A stretch of DNA of 44,715 bases from Legionellales bacterium. Lineage in GTDB: Bacteria; Pseudomonadota; Gammaproteobacteria; Comchoanobacterales; Comchoanobacteraceae. Shown piece by piece: positions 29,062-38,359 of the stretch (position 1 is the first letter of the stretch; every line of letters starts with the position of its first letter). The stretch lies in NCBI GenBank assembly GCA_002722435.1, contig PBLX01000034.1:1-44715 (forward strand). Direction: 5' to 3'. A program made the position numbers and the translations under genes. The notes beneath the pieces were generated by a model. It had not been told where the DNA came from. It made no database searches and saw only the letters and a program-made list of their open reading frames with translations.

Positions 29062-30546
29062 TTACATATCGATGATTTGTTGCAGTATGGTCCTTTCAAG
29101 TTCCATATACTCATTACCAACGGATTTGTTGCCATTGATGATGATGGTGAATGCTTTCGGGTGTTTTCCAAAAGGATCGATGTAACCAGCCAGGCTCATC
29201 ACGCCTTTCAAGTTGCCTGTTTTTGCATACACAGGTGTATCGATTGCTTCTAGCCGTTTTGCAAGCGTACTGTCGATGGCATCTTGATGGGCAAACGCTT
29301 TGATCAGCTTTTTTAGTTTGGGTGTTTGGTAGATTTTGATGAGAGTACTCTGTAATTGATTGGCTGTGATGCGATTGTTTCTTGATAAACCTGCACCATC
29401 AACAATGCTGGCTTCATCATCATCCAATTTGTACTGTTGTAGGATGTGTTGTCCATGTGCTTGCGCATCTTCCCATGACGCCCGCCGTTTTTGGGATTGG
29501 TATGCTGATTCTTTGAATAGATGCGCTGCGATATGGTTGTCTGACTTTTGCAACATTTTGGTAATTAGCTGGTAAAGATCAGGGCTTTTTTCACGAATTT
29601 GCCAGCTTATGTTACGCAGTGCTTTCGGTTTGACACTGGTTTCTGTGATTTTTCCAGAAAGCGTGATGTTGTGCGCTCTGAGCGAGCTTACAAGTGCTGC
29701 CTTGAGTGCGCTTTCTGGCTGATGAACGCTACGTTTAAGTTGGATATGATTAAGGTCTTTAGACCAGCAGCCTCTCAATGTTTCTGGTTTTTTCAGTGGG
29801 TTTTGTCTTAAGTGAATGCCATAGCCATAAGCAGGAAAGTGCGTATTTGCTGCACTGCTGTCGTGACAGTCATCAGCAAGTTGGATATCAAGTTTAACGG
29901 GCTGGTTTTTTTGCGGCCAGTCCATGTGGATTTTGCCATCGACATTATTGAAGGTTGCAATGAAGCAGTTGCTGTTGAATGAGATGTCGGATACAGCCGT
30001 CGCATAGCATTCGTCAAGTTCATCCCATACCAGACCAGGGATACGTTCTACACTATCAAAATGTGTTTTGGTCATGATGATGTCGCCATTGATCGTGTCG
30101 ATGTTCTTTTGTTTTAGGGTGCTGATGAGATGGTCTAACCCATTATCATCAAAAGCAGGATTGGCTCCCACTTCAAACACGATATTTCCAGAGAACTGGT
30201 TTTTCTCTTGTTTGCCGTAGCCTGTCAATTGTGTTTTAAAGGGCATCTGATGATTTAAACTATCGGTTGCAATGATACTGGTCAGTATTTTCATGGTGCT
30301 TGCAGGCTGTAGATAGATAGACTCGTTCAGTGATAGCAGCGGATGCGCTGGCTTTTTTAGGTCGGTTACAACAAATGCAACGGTTGCGGTTTTTTGAAGT
30401 GGTGCTATCGTGTTCAGTAAAGGTGAACTTTCCGCAAGTACGGTGCTGGTTAGTGATATCAGCAGCATAGAGACGCTTTGTGCTAACGAGTTGGAGGGTG
30501 TAATTCTGGATAACACGATCAGGAATCTCCGTTCTTGGTTAAGCAC
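29062..30546 (-). CDS. dacB: D-alanyl-D-alanine carboxypeptidase/endopeptidase (PBP4, S13)
   Basis: SxxK motif PASTMKILTSI, SDN motif (MLQKSDNHIAAHLFKE), KTG motif (VYAKTGNLKGVMSLAGY). The true start may be ATG within ORF (MLLISLTSTVLAESS). Confidence 0.92.
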   Translation of the reverse strand: MLNQERRFLIVLSRITPSNSLAQSVSMLLISLTSTVLAESSPLLNTIAPLQKTATVAFVVTDLKKPAHPLLSLNESIYLQPASTMKILTSIIATDSLNHQMPFKTQLTGYGKQEKNQFSGNIVFEVGANPAFDDNGLDHLISTLKQKNIDTINGDIIMTKTHFDSVERIPGLVWDELDECYATAVSDISFNSNCFIATFNNVDGKIHMDWPQKNQPVKLDIQLADDCHDSSAANTHFPAYGYGIHLRQNPLKKPETLRGCWSKDLNHIQLKRSVHQPESALKAALVSSLRAHNITLSGKITETSVKPKALRNISWQIREKSPDLYQLITKMLQKSDNHIAAHLFKESAYQSQKRRASWEDAQAHGQHILQQYKLDDDEASIVDGAGLSRNNRITANQLQSTLIKIYQTPKLKKLIKAFAHQDAIDSTLAKRLEAIDTPVYAKTGNLKGVMSLAGYIDPFGKHPKAFTIIINGNKSVGNEYMELERTILQQIIDM

Positions 30547-30672
30547 TATAGTAACGAAGAGAGGTTACTTTTGGCAAGGTAGACTTCGGGTTTATTTTAC
30601 ACTGCCCCCTCTCATTTTTACCGTAAGTGAAACATGGCTGGATAGACTGATGTTTGATTTTTTTTTAATGTA

Positions 30673-31686
30673 TTATTGAGCACCTATTTCAGTATCTGCT
30701 AGCAGCCGATGCGCTTCCTTATAGACTTTATTGACGCTGGGCGATTGATGTGGTCCAGGATAACTAATGTATTTACTATCCTTTGTTACGCGATAAGCTA
30801 TGTTGAATGCCTTCTTCATTCGATACCAAAAAAATGATATGAACCCTTTAGAAAGAATTTCTCTAGACTCGTTTGAAAGACATAGTATCCACTTCAGAGA
30901 ACGGTAATAAATATTCAGTGTTGGAATGCCTGCTGCACTTGCTAACCATTTAGCACCTGAGTCAAGCCCAATTAGCATTCTACTCTCATAGTGTAGGCGC
31001 AAAGTGCTCGGTAAATCGTGAGAAACAACTTGATACTCTTTTAGTAAGCGTTCTGGCATAAATTTCTTTTCTGATTCCATTATATCCCAAACGATCTCAT
31101 AACCATCTTTCGTCAATCGATCTGCTAACTTCATCCAGTTATCATGTCTCCACATGCGCGTGCTCTTTCCATGTGCCGTTTCAGAACTGCTCACATTAAA
31201 GATTATTCGTTTTTTGTTGCGTTGAAACTCCCAGTTTTCTGGGCACTCCAAACCGGTATGACGCTCCAATGTCCCACCGACTGTTTCGTTCAAAATTAAT
31301 TGGAAGATATCCGCAAAATCTCTCGATGGATACTTTTTTGACAAACACACACCGTCTAATGCTGAGAACATTTTCAATGAAGAGTGCAATGGTTTTTTTC
31401 GTGCCCATTTGAAATGTTCAACGTACGTAAAACTGACTGTTTTTTCTTCATACTCTGAGAAAGATGGTTTCATGAGAGCAATGATCAGATCTGTTTCTTG
31501 CAATACCGATTTCACTTTTTGATCCCCGTAGGCAAGAATCTGAACATCATGGAAAAATTGAGATAGTTTTGATAATGATTTGGAAAGCAATATCACTTCA
31601 TGCCCGCTTTTGGCCAAAGCTCTTGAAAACATCGCGAGAATGAGCCCATCACCCAATGCATTCTTTGCATCAATACATATTTTCAT
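30673..31686 (-). CDS. Glycosyltransferase family 9-like (heptosyltransferase-type) protein
   Basis: DAKNALGDGLILAMFSRALAKSGHEVILLS N-terminus, IIFNVSSSETAHGKSTRMWRHDNWMKLADRL, MLIGLDSGAKWLASAAGIPTLNIY. Confidence 0.6.
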   Translation of the reverse strand: MKICIDAKNALGDGLILAMFSRALAKSGHEVILLSKSLSKLSQFFHDVQILAYGDQKVKSVLQETDLIIALMKPSFSEYEEKTVSFTYVEHFKWARKKPLHSSLKMFSALDGVCLSKKYPSRDFADIFQLILNETVGGTLERHTGLECPENWEFQRNKKRIIFNVSSSETAHGKSTRMWRHDNWMKLADRLTKDGYEIVWDIMESEKKFMPERLLKEYQVVSHDLPSTLRLHYESRMLIGLDSGAKWLASAAGIPTLNIYYRSLKWILCLSNESREILSKGFISFFWYRMKKAFNIAYRVTKDSKYISYPGPHQSPSVNKVYKEAHRLLADTEIGAQ

Positions 31687-31804
31687 AATTTCCCCTCAGA
31701 TAAGTCCCTGTTTCAAGTTCCGTGCTGCCGCAGTTTAAGATCTGCACAATGGGATTATAACCCTGCATGATGTATTGACCAACACATATTTACTAAGCAA
31801 GACT

Positions 31805-31930
31805 ATGTATTGGCTAACTGTTGACTGGGACGCAGATATTCCTGGTGGTTGCAGATTGTTTTATGTAGATGCGCCCATGTTTTTTGTCTTGTCAGTGATT
31901 GTGTTGGCATATATTTTTCCTAATAATTAG
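31805..31930 (+). CDS. Possible 41-aa membrane protein ORF
   Basis: MYWLTVDWDADIPGGCRLFYVDAPMFFVLSVIVLAYIFPNN*; one TM helix; no clear RBS. Confidence 0.25.
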   Translation: MYWLTVDWDADIPGGCRLFYVDAPMFFVLSVIVLAYIFPNN

Positions 31931-32035
31931 TTGTGTTATAAGGCAACAGTTCCGCATTGGGCTATCAGCATGAGGATTGTTGCGATTCATGATGGGGCTG
32001 GCTGATTGTCGTGGCTCTGTTGTGTCTTGAATAGC

Positions 32036-32229
32036 TAGTTTAACTGCTGGGTAAGCGGTGATCCCACTGGAAAGCTGGTCGTTAGTCCTGGGATGTCAAT
32101 TTTATTGTAGACCCAGTTTTTGGCGGCAAGCTCGCTGGCCATCTAATAGGCAGTTGCGTTGGATAGCATTTCATTCGCATCCGATAGTGAGTATTTTAGG
32201 CGGATGACAAAATCATCCATGTCATTTTT
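32036..32229 (-). pseudogene. Decayed 3' fragment of a paralog of the adjacent exported protein (32293..33573), inverted
   Basis: Reads KNDMDDFVIRLKYSLSDANEMLSNATAY*MASELAAKNWVYNKIDIPGLTTSFPVG[fs]ITAYPAVN*, versus KNHDIDDFIVRLKFSLETSTEMLSNSTAFWMAGELADKKWDYKKVDIPGLNSGFPEGITEYPSPA* in the intact gene. Confidence 0.93.
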
Positions 32230-32238
32230 CCCCAGTAT

Positions 32239-32267
32239 TTGACATTTTATTAAGATAAGATTACTTT
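32239..32267 (+). promoter_or_regulatory. Candidate sigma70 promoter for exported protein gene
   Basis: TTGACA - 17 nt - TACTTT. Confidence 0.45.
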
Positions 32268-32292
32268 CAGTTTATTAACCATCGTCCTGTCT

Positions 32293-33573
32293 ATGATGAA
32301 AAAACACAACGTTTTCACGTTGGCTCTTTGCATATGGAGTATTGATTTATTTGCAGTTTCTTCAATACTTCCGTCTGCTAGCACACATCCAGCCCTGCCA
32401 AGGCCTGAATTTATGCAGTTATATAATGATTTTGTGGCTTATTCTAAAGACACTGAGGACCCAAGTATTGGTCAAGCATTAATACAGACGTTAGCAAGTC
32501 AGGCGCCCACAACGCAGTCAAAGGGCGCCATGGTGCTTGTCATGAACTCGAACATGTATATTTACGATAGTAATGGAAAAAAGTTACTAGAAGAGGCGTT
32601 TCACGCTGAGCCAAATACCGGTTTTTATGAGATGACAGCCATATCTCATCTCGGGCCAGCTATTTCTTACTTACTGGCCATCAAAAATTATGGGGGCGAC
32701 TGGAAATCTCTCATGGTAAAGCTACAAGGCAAGATACAGGCGGTCCAAGCTGTCAATAATGATAAGAAGAACCCATGGCTACAATCCGTTGATGCAAAAG
32801 CTTGGAAGCCCTACCTGTCACAAATTCAGGCAATGAGTACTTATGGGTTAGCGATGACGAATGCATTCTTGGGCGATGTACTTTCCGGTAAGATTGAATT
32901 TACAGAAAAAACAGTCAACGATACTTTCCTATCAGGAAATGCTCAATATCCTATTCCTTTCAACAATGTGATGGTTGGTACATTTATGTTAACTACCCTG
33001 ACTTCTATGTACGATATCTATTCGAAGATTGAAAAACTCAATTTAGATTGGAAAAACACCAAAGTGATTTTGCGTTTTCTTGCCGGCTCAAATTATACCG
33101 CGGGGCTGACCTTGGAAAACAACTGGCTTGCTTATTATCTGATCAGTGCATCGAACAATACATTGCCAAGTAGTCGTATATATATTATTCCATTTGCAGA
33201 AATAAGAGATAGCCTTACCAAAGATCAGTTAACAGCAGGCGACTTTGATTATTACGCCAATCAGTTGTGGGGATCGGTTGACGCACGCACAGGGATCGCG
33301 AAGAAAATGTATCCAAGTATTCCTAGTATGTATATTCCAAGAAGGGCAGCGATACCTGGGGATTATAACTACTCGAAAAATCATGATATCGACGATTTCA
33401 TTGTGAGGCTCAAATTTTCATTAGAAACATCAACAGAGATGTTATCCAATTCGACAGCATTTTGGATGGCTGGTGAATTGGCCGATAAAAAGTGGGACTA
33501 TAAAAAAGTAGATATTCCGGGACTCAATAGCGGATTTCCAGAAGGTATCACTGAATACCCTTCGCCCGCTTAA
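32293..33573 (+). CDS. Exported protein of unknown function
   Basis: 426 aa, signal peptide MMKKHNVFTLALCIWSIDLFAVSS; no motif I recognise; paralog fragment adjacent. Confidence 0.85.
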   Translation: MMKKHNVFTLALCIWSIDLFAVSSILPSASTHPALPRPEFMQLYNDFVAYSKDTEDPSIGQALIQTLASQAPTTQSKGAMVLVMNSNMYIYDSNGKKLLEEAFHAEPNTGFYEMTAISHLGPAISYLLAIKNYGGDWKSLMVKLQGKIQAVQAVNNDKKNPWLQSVDAKAWKPYLSQIQAMSTYGLAMTNAFLGDVLSGKIEFTEKTVNDTFLSGNAQYPIPFNNVMVGTFMLTTLTSMYDIYSKIEKLNLDWKNTKVILRFLAGSNYTAGLTLENNWLAYYLISASNNTLPSSRIYIIPFAEIRDSLTKDQLTAGDFDYYANQLWGSVDARTGIAKKMYPSIPSMYIPRRAAIPGDYNYSKNHDIDDFIVRLKFSLETSTEMLSNSTAFWMAGELADKKWDYKKVDIPGLNSGFPEGITEYPSPA

Positions 33574-33748
33574 TTCTCTATTTTAGTAAACAGTGTGTCT
33601 ATATTGGTTATGGAGGCGCCAAAATCAAACATACGTCATAACGATCGACTTCTGTGTATGTGCGTGATGATTGAGTATGGTGACTTTGAATTTCTTGTAT
33701 GCCTGATCGGTTTTTGCTACTTTATAGTGTCAGTATTGAGGAGTTTAC

Positions 33749-34348
33749 ATGTCGGTAAAGACACCTGAAAACATGGGCCCAGTCGATGAGCTGAAGCGCT
33801 CTTTGTTGAAGAAGACCTCGGTTTTTCTTGGCGCTTTAGGGTTGGCTGGTATCGGTGTGCCGCTGCTCAGTTATCTCAGCCCAAATCGCTCCACACGCGA
33901 AGCTGGTAAGCCGATATCAGTCGATGTGAGCGGTATGAAAATAGGGGAGCAAAAGACTGTCTTGTGGCGATCCAAGCCCGTGTGGATTATTCGTCGATCA
34001 GAGGCCATGCTTGCGAGTCTTGGGCTTGTCGACGGCAAGCTCAAGGACCCTGACTCAGATGTTGCGCAACAACCTGTTTATGCACGCAATGAAGCGCGTT
34101 CAATTCGGCCTGATTTTTTAGTTCTACTGGGTATTTGTACTCACCTAGGGTGTTCACCAACCTATCGGCCAGACCCTAAAAGCGTTGACGATACTTGGGC
34201 AGGTGGCTTCTATTGCTCGTGCCATGGCTCCAAGTTTGATCTTGCAGGTCGCGTCTTTAAAAATATGCCTGCTCCGAGTAACCTAGAGGTTCCCCCTTAT
34301 CATTTCTCGGATGAAAACACCTTAGTTATCGGTGATGGCGGGGCATAA
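33749..34348 (+). CDS. petA: Ubiquinol-cytochrome c reductase Rieske iron-sulfur subunit
   Basis: Rieske motifs CTHLGC and CSCHGS, N-terminal TM. Confidence 0.97.
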   Translation: MSVKTPENMGPVDELKRSLLKKTSVFLGALGLAGIGVPLLSYLSPNRSTREAGKPISVDVSGMKIGEQKTVLWRSKPVWIIRRSEAMLASLGLVDGKLKDPDSDVAQQPVYARNEARSIRPDFLVLLGICTHLGCSPTYRPDPKSVDDTWAGGFYCSCHGSKFDLAGRVFKNMPAPSNLEVPPYHFSDENTLVIGDGGA

Positions 34349-34353
34349 TCGTC

Positions 34354-35631
34354 ATGTTTATTTCATTATTGATCACCGGGTTTGCTATTTTTGTGGTGCT
34401 CAATGTGCTTCCTTACTTTAAAGGGGTTGGTGCATGGATTGATCGTCGTCTGCCGATTTTCTCTTTCCTGCTTGATCACTTATCATACTATCCTGCCCCA
34501 AAGAACCTGAATATTTGGTATGCTTTTGGCGCGCTGGCGATGGTGGCATGTGCCATACAATTTATCTCTGGTATTTGGTTGGTGATGTATTACACCCCAA
34601 CCGCAGAACAAGCGTTTTCGTCGGTTCAGCTGATTATGCGAGAGGTGCCTTACGGCTGGTTGGTTCGGTATGTGCACTCAACCGGGGTGTCCCTGTGGTT
34701 TGTGGTTGTTTATTTCCATATTTTTCGTGGTTTGATGTACGGTTCCTATAAGACTCCACGTGAGTTACTGTGGATGAGTGGTGTTGTCTTATTATTTTTG
34801 TTAATGGCAGAGGCTTACACGGGATATGTATTGCCTTGGGGGCAGATGTCTTTTTGGGCCTCAAAGGTGATTATATCGTTATTTTCTTCAATTCCTGTGG
34901 TGGGTAATGATATCGTGGTGTGGCTGCAAGGAGACTACGAAGTTTCTGGTGTTACACTCCATCGGTTTTTTGCTTTCCATGTGGTGGGTTTTTCATTTCT
35001 CATATTAGCAATGATTTTCCTACATATTATTATGCTGCATAGTGTTGGCTCAAATAATCCCGATGGTGTCGACATTATGAAGCATAAAGATCGAAATGGT
35101 TGGCCGCTTGATGCTGTGCCGTATTATCCTTACTTCGTCATGAAGTATATTCCGATCATTCTGCTTTATTTGTTTGTGTTTTTTGTGATTGTCTTTTATG
35201 CGCCCACGTTTTTTGGATTGTTTTTGGAGGCGGAAAACTTTGAGCGTGCAAATCCTCTTGTCACGCCACTACATATTAAACCCTCGTGGTATCTCTCGCC
35301 GTATTACGCTATCTTACGTTCGATACCAGATAAAAGCTTGGGGGCATTGATGATGTTGATGTCCATTGTCCTGTGGCTTTTCTTGCCGTGGTTAGACTTA
35401 TCTCCTGTACGGTCGATGCGCTATCGTGGCTGGATGAGTCGGACTGCATTAATTACGGTTGTAGGGTCATTTGTGTTATTGGGCTACTTGGGTTTGCAGC
35501 CAGCCGTTGGTTGGTATTTGGTGATGAGTCGGGTTGCAACTTTGCTTTATTTTTCTTTTTTCTTGCTAATTCCGATCCTTTCTTACTATGACCAAGACTA
35601 CGTAGTCCCTGATCGAATACCGGAGCGTTGA
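34354..35631 (+). CDS. petB: Cytochrome b subunit of bc1 complex
   Basis: [62 protein letters not shown]. Confidence 0.98.
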   Translation: MFISLLITGFAIFVVLNVLPYFKGVGAWIDRRLPIFSFLLDHLSYYPAPKNLNIWYAFGALAMVACAIQFISGIWLVMYYTPTAEQAFSSVQLIMREVPYGWLVRYVHSTGVSLWFVVVYFHIFRGLMYGSYKTPRELLWMSGVVLLFLLMAEAYTGYVLPWGQMSFWASKVIISLFSSIPVVGNDIVVWLQGDYEVSGVTLHRFFAFHVVGFSFLILAMIFLHIIMLHSVGSNNPDGVDIMKHKDRNGWPLDAVPYYPYFVMKYIPIILLYLFVFFVIVFYAPTFFGLFLEAENFERANPLVTPLHIKPSWYLSPYYAILRSIPDKSLGALMMLMSIVLWLFLPWLDLSPVRSMRYRGWMSRTALITVVGSFVLLGYLGLQPAVGWYLVMSRVATLLYFSFFLLIPILSYYDQDYVVPDRIPER

Positions 35632-35632
35632 T

Positions 35633-36343
35633 TTGTTATTAGCCTTGTTGATCTATGCGATGCCAATGTTTGCCTTTGCGGTGGGTGACTCACTGGTTGC
35701 ATTGGATGCTGTGAAAATCGATACGACTGATCAAGCTCGAATTCTTCGTGGTGGGCAACATTTTCAACAAACCTGTCTCTCTTGTCATAGTCTTGTTGAT
35801 TTCGTGAACGATCCAGTGGCCAAAGAGCTTGGTTTGAGCAAGGAGCAAATGCCGGTATGGCCTGAGGATTCGTGGAATGGTCATCCACCGCCGGACCTAA
35901 GTCTCATTGCTTTATCTATGTCGCCTGATTGGCTGTTCACATATTTAAGAACATATTATGTCGATAAGGCACGGCCGACGGGATATAATAACCTGGTCTA
36001 CCCAAACACGAACATGCCCAATCCTTTTGTGGATATGCAAGGACATCAGGTGTTGATTAATCCAAATTATTTTGATAAAAATCATGCCCACGGTGAGCAG
36101 TTTTGGTATCGCGTGATTAAGCTGAAAGAAACTGGTCGATTGTCTCCGGCAGAGTTTGATGATTATGTCGATGACATTGTACAGTTTTTGACTTATGTCA
36201 GTGATCCCAGCGTTCATGCGCGTCGTCAAATTGGGCCTTGGGTTCTTGGCTATTTAACGCTATTTATTATGGTGACTTATGCTTATTTTAGATTGGTTGG
36301 AAAGGACTACTTTCAATCGCCAAAGTCGCCACCGCCACACTGA
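35633..36343 (+). CDS. petC: Cytochrome c1 subunit of bc1 complex
   Basis: CxxCH heme site (CLSCHSL), PPDLSLIALS, C-terminal TM; likely TTG start after GGAG. Confidence 0.93.
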   Translation: MLLALLIYAMPMFAFAVGDSLVALDAVKIDTTDQARILRGGQHFQQTCLSCHSLVDFVNDPVAKELGLSKEQMPVWPEDSWNGHPPPDLSLIALSMSPDWLFTYLRTYYVDKARPTGYNNLVYPNTNMPNPFVDMQGHQVLINPNYFDKNHAHGEQFWYRVIKLKETGRLSPAEFDDYVDDIVQFLTYVSDPSVHARRQIGPWVLGYLTLFIMVTYAYFRLVGKDYFQSPKSPPPH

Positions 36344-36353
36344 GTAGATTTTG

Positions 36354-37475
36354 ATGAAAATATTAGGCCAAACGCTTCAGCAACAGGGACTTCAATATCG
36401 CCGTGCGATTGCGAATTTATCCTCTATGGCATTGCGCGCTAATGTAAACGCCATTAAGGATTTGGCAACGCCAGCACAAGTCATTGCAATGGTAAAAGCC
36501 AATGGTTATGGTCATGGTATTCGTTCCGTTGCTGGTCGTCTTGCGGATCATGTATTTGCACTTGGCGTTGCCTCTGTTGACGAGGCCATTGCATTGCGAG
36601 CGCATGGTATTCAATCGAAAATCATCCTCATGGAAGGAGTGCTGTGTCGCGATGATTTGCCATTGGTTTCCTCGTTGGCTCTGGACCTTGTTGTGCATGA
36701 TAAGGCCCATCTTGAGTGGTTGGCCGTGCATCGTGACCCTATTCATGATGTCTGGGTCAAAGCTGATATCGGCATGGGGCGATTGGGCTTTTTTCCTGAG
36801 CACATTCGTGGTGTTTTTGAGCAGCTTCGTACTTTTTCACATGTCCGTGGTACATTGCGTCTGTTGGGGCATCTTTCCCACGCAGATAGCCCGAAGCATC
36901 CGATCAACCACACCCAGATATCGGTGTTTTCAAATCTCGTGAAACACTTGCAGGTGCCTGCTAGTTTGTGTAACTCAGCCGCAATTGCCAGTTTTCCTCA
37001 GTGTCATTATGATTTTATACGACCAGGTATTTCTTTGTATGGCGCGTCTCCAATAGATGAAGATCATGCAGTTTTTTCAAAACTGAAACCTGTCATGACT
37101 GTGAAAAGTCGATTAATAGCCATCAAAAACTACGCAAAGGGGCAGGGGATTGGTTATGGACATGACTTTATTTGTCCGCAGCCGATGCGTGTTGGGGTGA
37201 TTTCATTTGGTTACGGGGATGGCTATCCTCGATCGGTTCGCAGTGGTGCACCTGTTTTGGTCAATCAGCACTTGTGTCCCTTGGTGGGACGCATTAGTAT
37301 GGATATGATGACAGTGGATTTAACGGCATGCGGATCAGCTGCAGTTGGGGATGAGGTAGTGCTCTGGGGCGATGGCTTGCCGATCACAGAGGTTGAGCGT
37401 TTTTCTGGGATCAGTCGTTATGAATTGTTTACCAATGTGCAGAATCGTGTGAAGTTTATTTGGGATGATATATGA
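36354..37475 (+). CDS. alr: Alanine racemase
   Basis: PLP lysine motif VIAMVKANGYGHG, VWVKADIGMGRLGF, RPGISLYGASP, VGRISMDMMTVDLT. Confidence 0.97.
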   Translation: MKILGQTLQQQGLQYRRAIANLSSMALRANVNAIKDLATPAQVIAMVKANGYGHGIRSVAGRLADHVFALGVASVDEAIALRAHGIQSKIILMEGVLCRDDLPLVSSLALDLVVHDKAHLEWLAVHRDPIHDVWVKADIGMGRLGFFPEHIRGVFEQLRTFSHVRGTLRLLGHLSHADSPKHPINHTQISVFSNLVKHLQVPASLCNSAAIASFPQCHYDFIRPGISLYGASPIDEDHAVFSKLKPVMTVKSRLIAIKNYAKGQGIGYGHDFICPQPMRVGVISFGYGDGYPRSVRSGAPVLVNQHLCPLVGRISMDMMTVDLTACGSAAVGDEVVLWGDGLPITEVERFSGISRYELFTNVQNRVKFIWDDI

Positions 37476-38236
37476 TAAAGTCGATTCATCGTGATGCTGC
37501 CATCGCGCTCTATGATAGTGGGCGAGGTGTTGAGTCTGTGTTGCGTGCATGTCAGCAGCTGCTGCCGCAAGAAAAGTGGCTTATTATGCAAGATGCACAG
37601 CATCAATCTTACGGAAACAAGACGGATGAAGAAATCATTCGTGCGGGCGATGACTGCTTTCAAAACATTATTCAAAAGCGTGTCAAAGCCATTGTGGTGG
37701 CTTGCCATACCAGTTCTGCTATTGCATTGCCGACACTTAGCCAGCGTTACGCTTACCCGATGCTTGGTATGCAGCGTCCGACTGCGCGTTTACTTGCTGA
37801 AGCATATACTCATGATCACATCATTTGGCTTGCGACGCCTGCTAGCGTTGTAGCAGATCGTTTGTTTCCGCAGGCTCGCCAGCTTGGATTTAAAGGCTGT
37901 GTACATCCAGTAGCTTGTCACCAATGGGTAGACTGTATCGAGCAGAATCGAGTTGCTGAGATTCATGTTATGCTTGAAGACTTTGTTGCCCGTCATCACG
38001 ACTTGTTTTCTAGACCAAATATGAAAATTCTGTATGGTTGTACCCACTATCCATTGCTTGATCGGTTACTTGTCAAGTACTTGAAAACCCCGTGTGAGCG
38101 AATTGATCCAGCCATTACAACCGCAGAGGCACTGAAGTTATTGCTTGCGCAACATGATATTCTTCGTTCGGGTGCAAAGCCAAGTGTCCGGTTACTTAAT
38201 GGCGTTGCTTTTCAGCCATCTGCAGTGTTCGCATAG
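37472..38236 (+). CDS. murI: Glutamate racemase (divergent)
   Basis: IALYDSGRGVESVL, SYGNKTDEEII, AIVVACHTSSAIALP, LYGCTHYPLL; ATGA overlap with alr. Confidence 0.82.
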   Translation: MIKSIHRDAAIALYDSGRGVESVLRACQQLLPQEKWLIMQDAQHQSYGNKTDEEIIRAGDDCFQNIIQKRVKAIVVACHTSSAIALPTLSQRYAYPMLGMQRPTARLLAEAYTHDHIIWLATPASVVADRLFPQARQLGFKGCVHPVACHQWVDCIEQNRVAEIHVMLEDFVARHHDLFSRPNMKILYGCTHYPLLDRLLVKYLKTPCERIDPAITTAEALKLLLAQHDILRSGAKPSVRLLNGVAFQPSAVFA

Positions 38237-38297
38237 CCTGTCTCAATGATGAAGTTCGGTGTGATATGGTAAATTGGGGTTGTTTTGAAGGCTGACA

Positions 38298-38326
38298 TTG
38301 CCTATTTACCGTGAATTCGATAAAAT
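38298..38326 (+). promoter_or_regulatory. Sigma70-like promoter for hemC
   Basis: TTGCCT - 17 nt - TAAAAT, about 33 nt upstream of the TTG start. Confidence 0.5.
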
Positions 38327-38359
38327 TGCTCATGCATTGACAAATGATGGAGGCTTCTT

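Noticed and set aside
28972-29253. 93-aa plus ORF antisense to dacB C-terminus
   Set aside because: dacB frame carries the recognisable PBP4 sequence; the plus ORF has no family or RBS evidence.
36417-36942. 128-aa minus and 146-aa plus ORFs inside alr
   Set aside because: Shadow ORFs; alr frame has full PLP racemase motifs.
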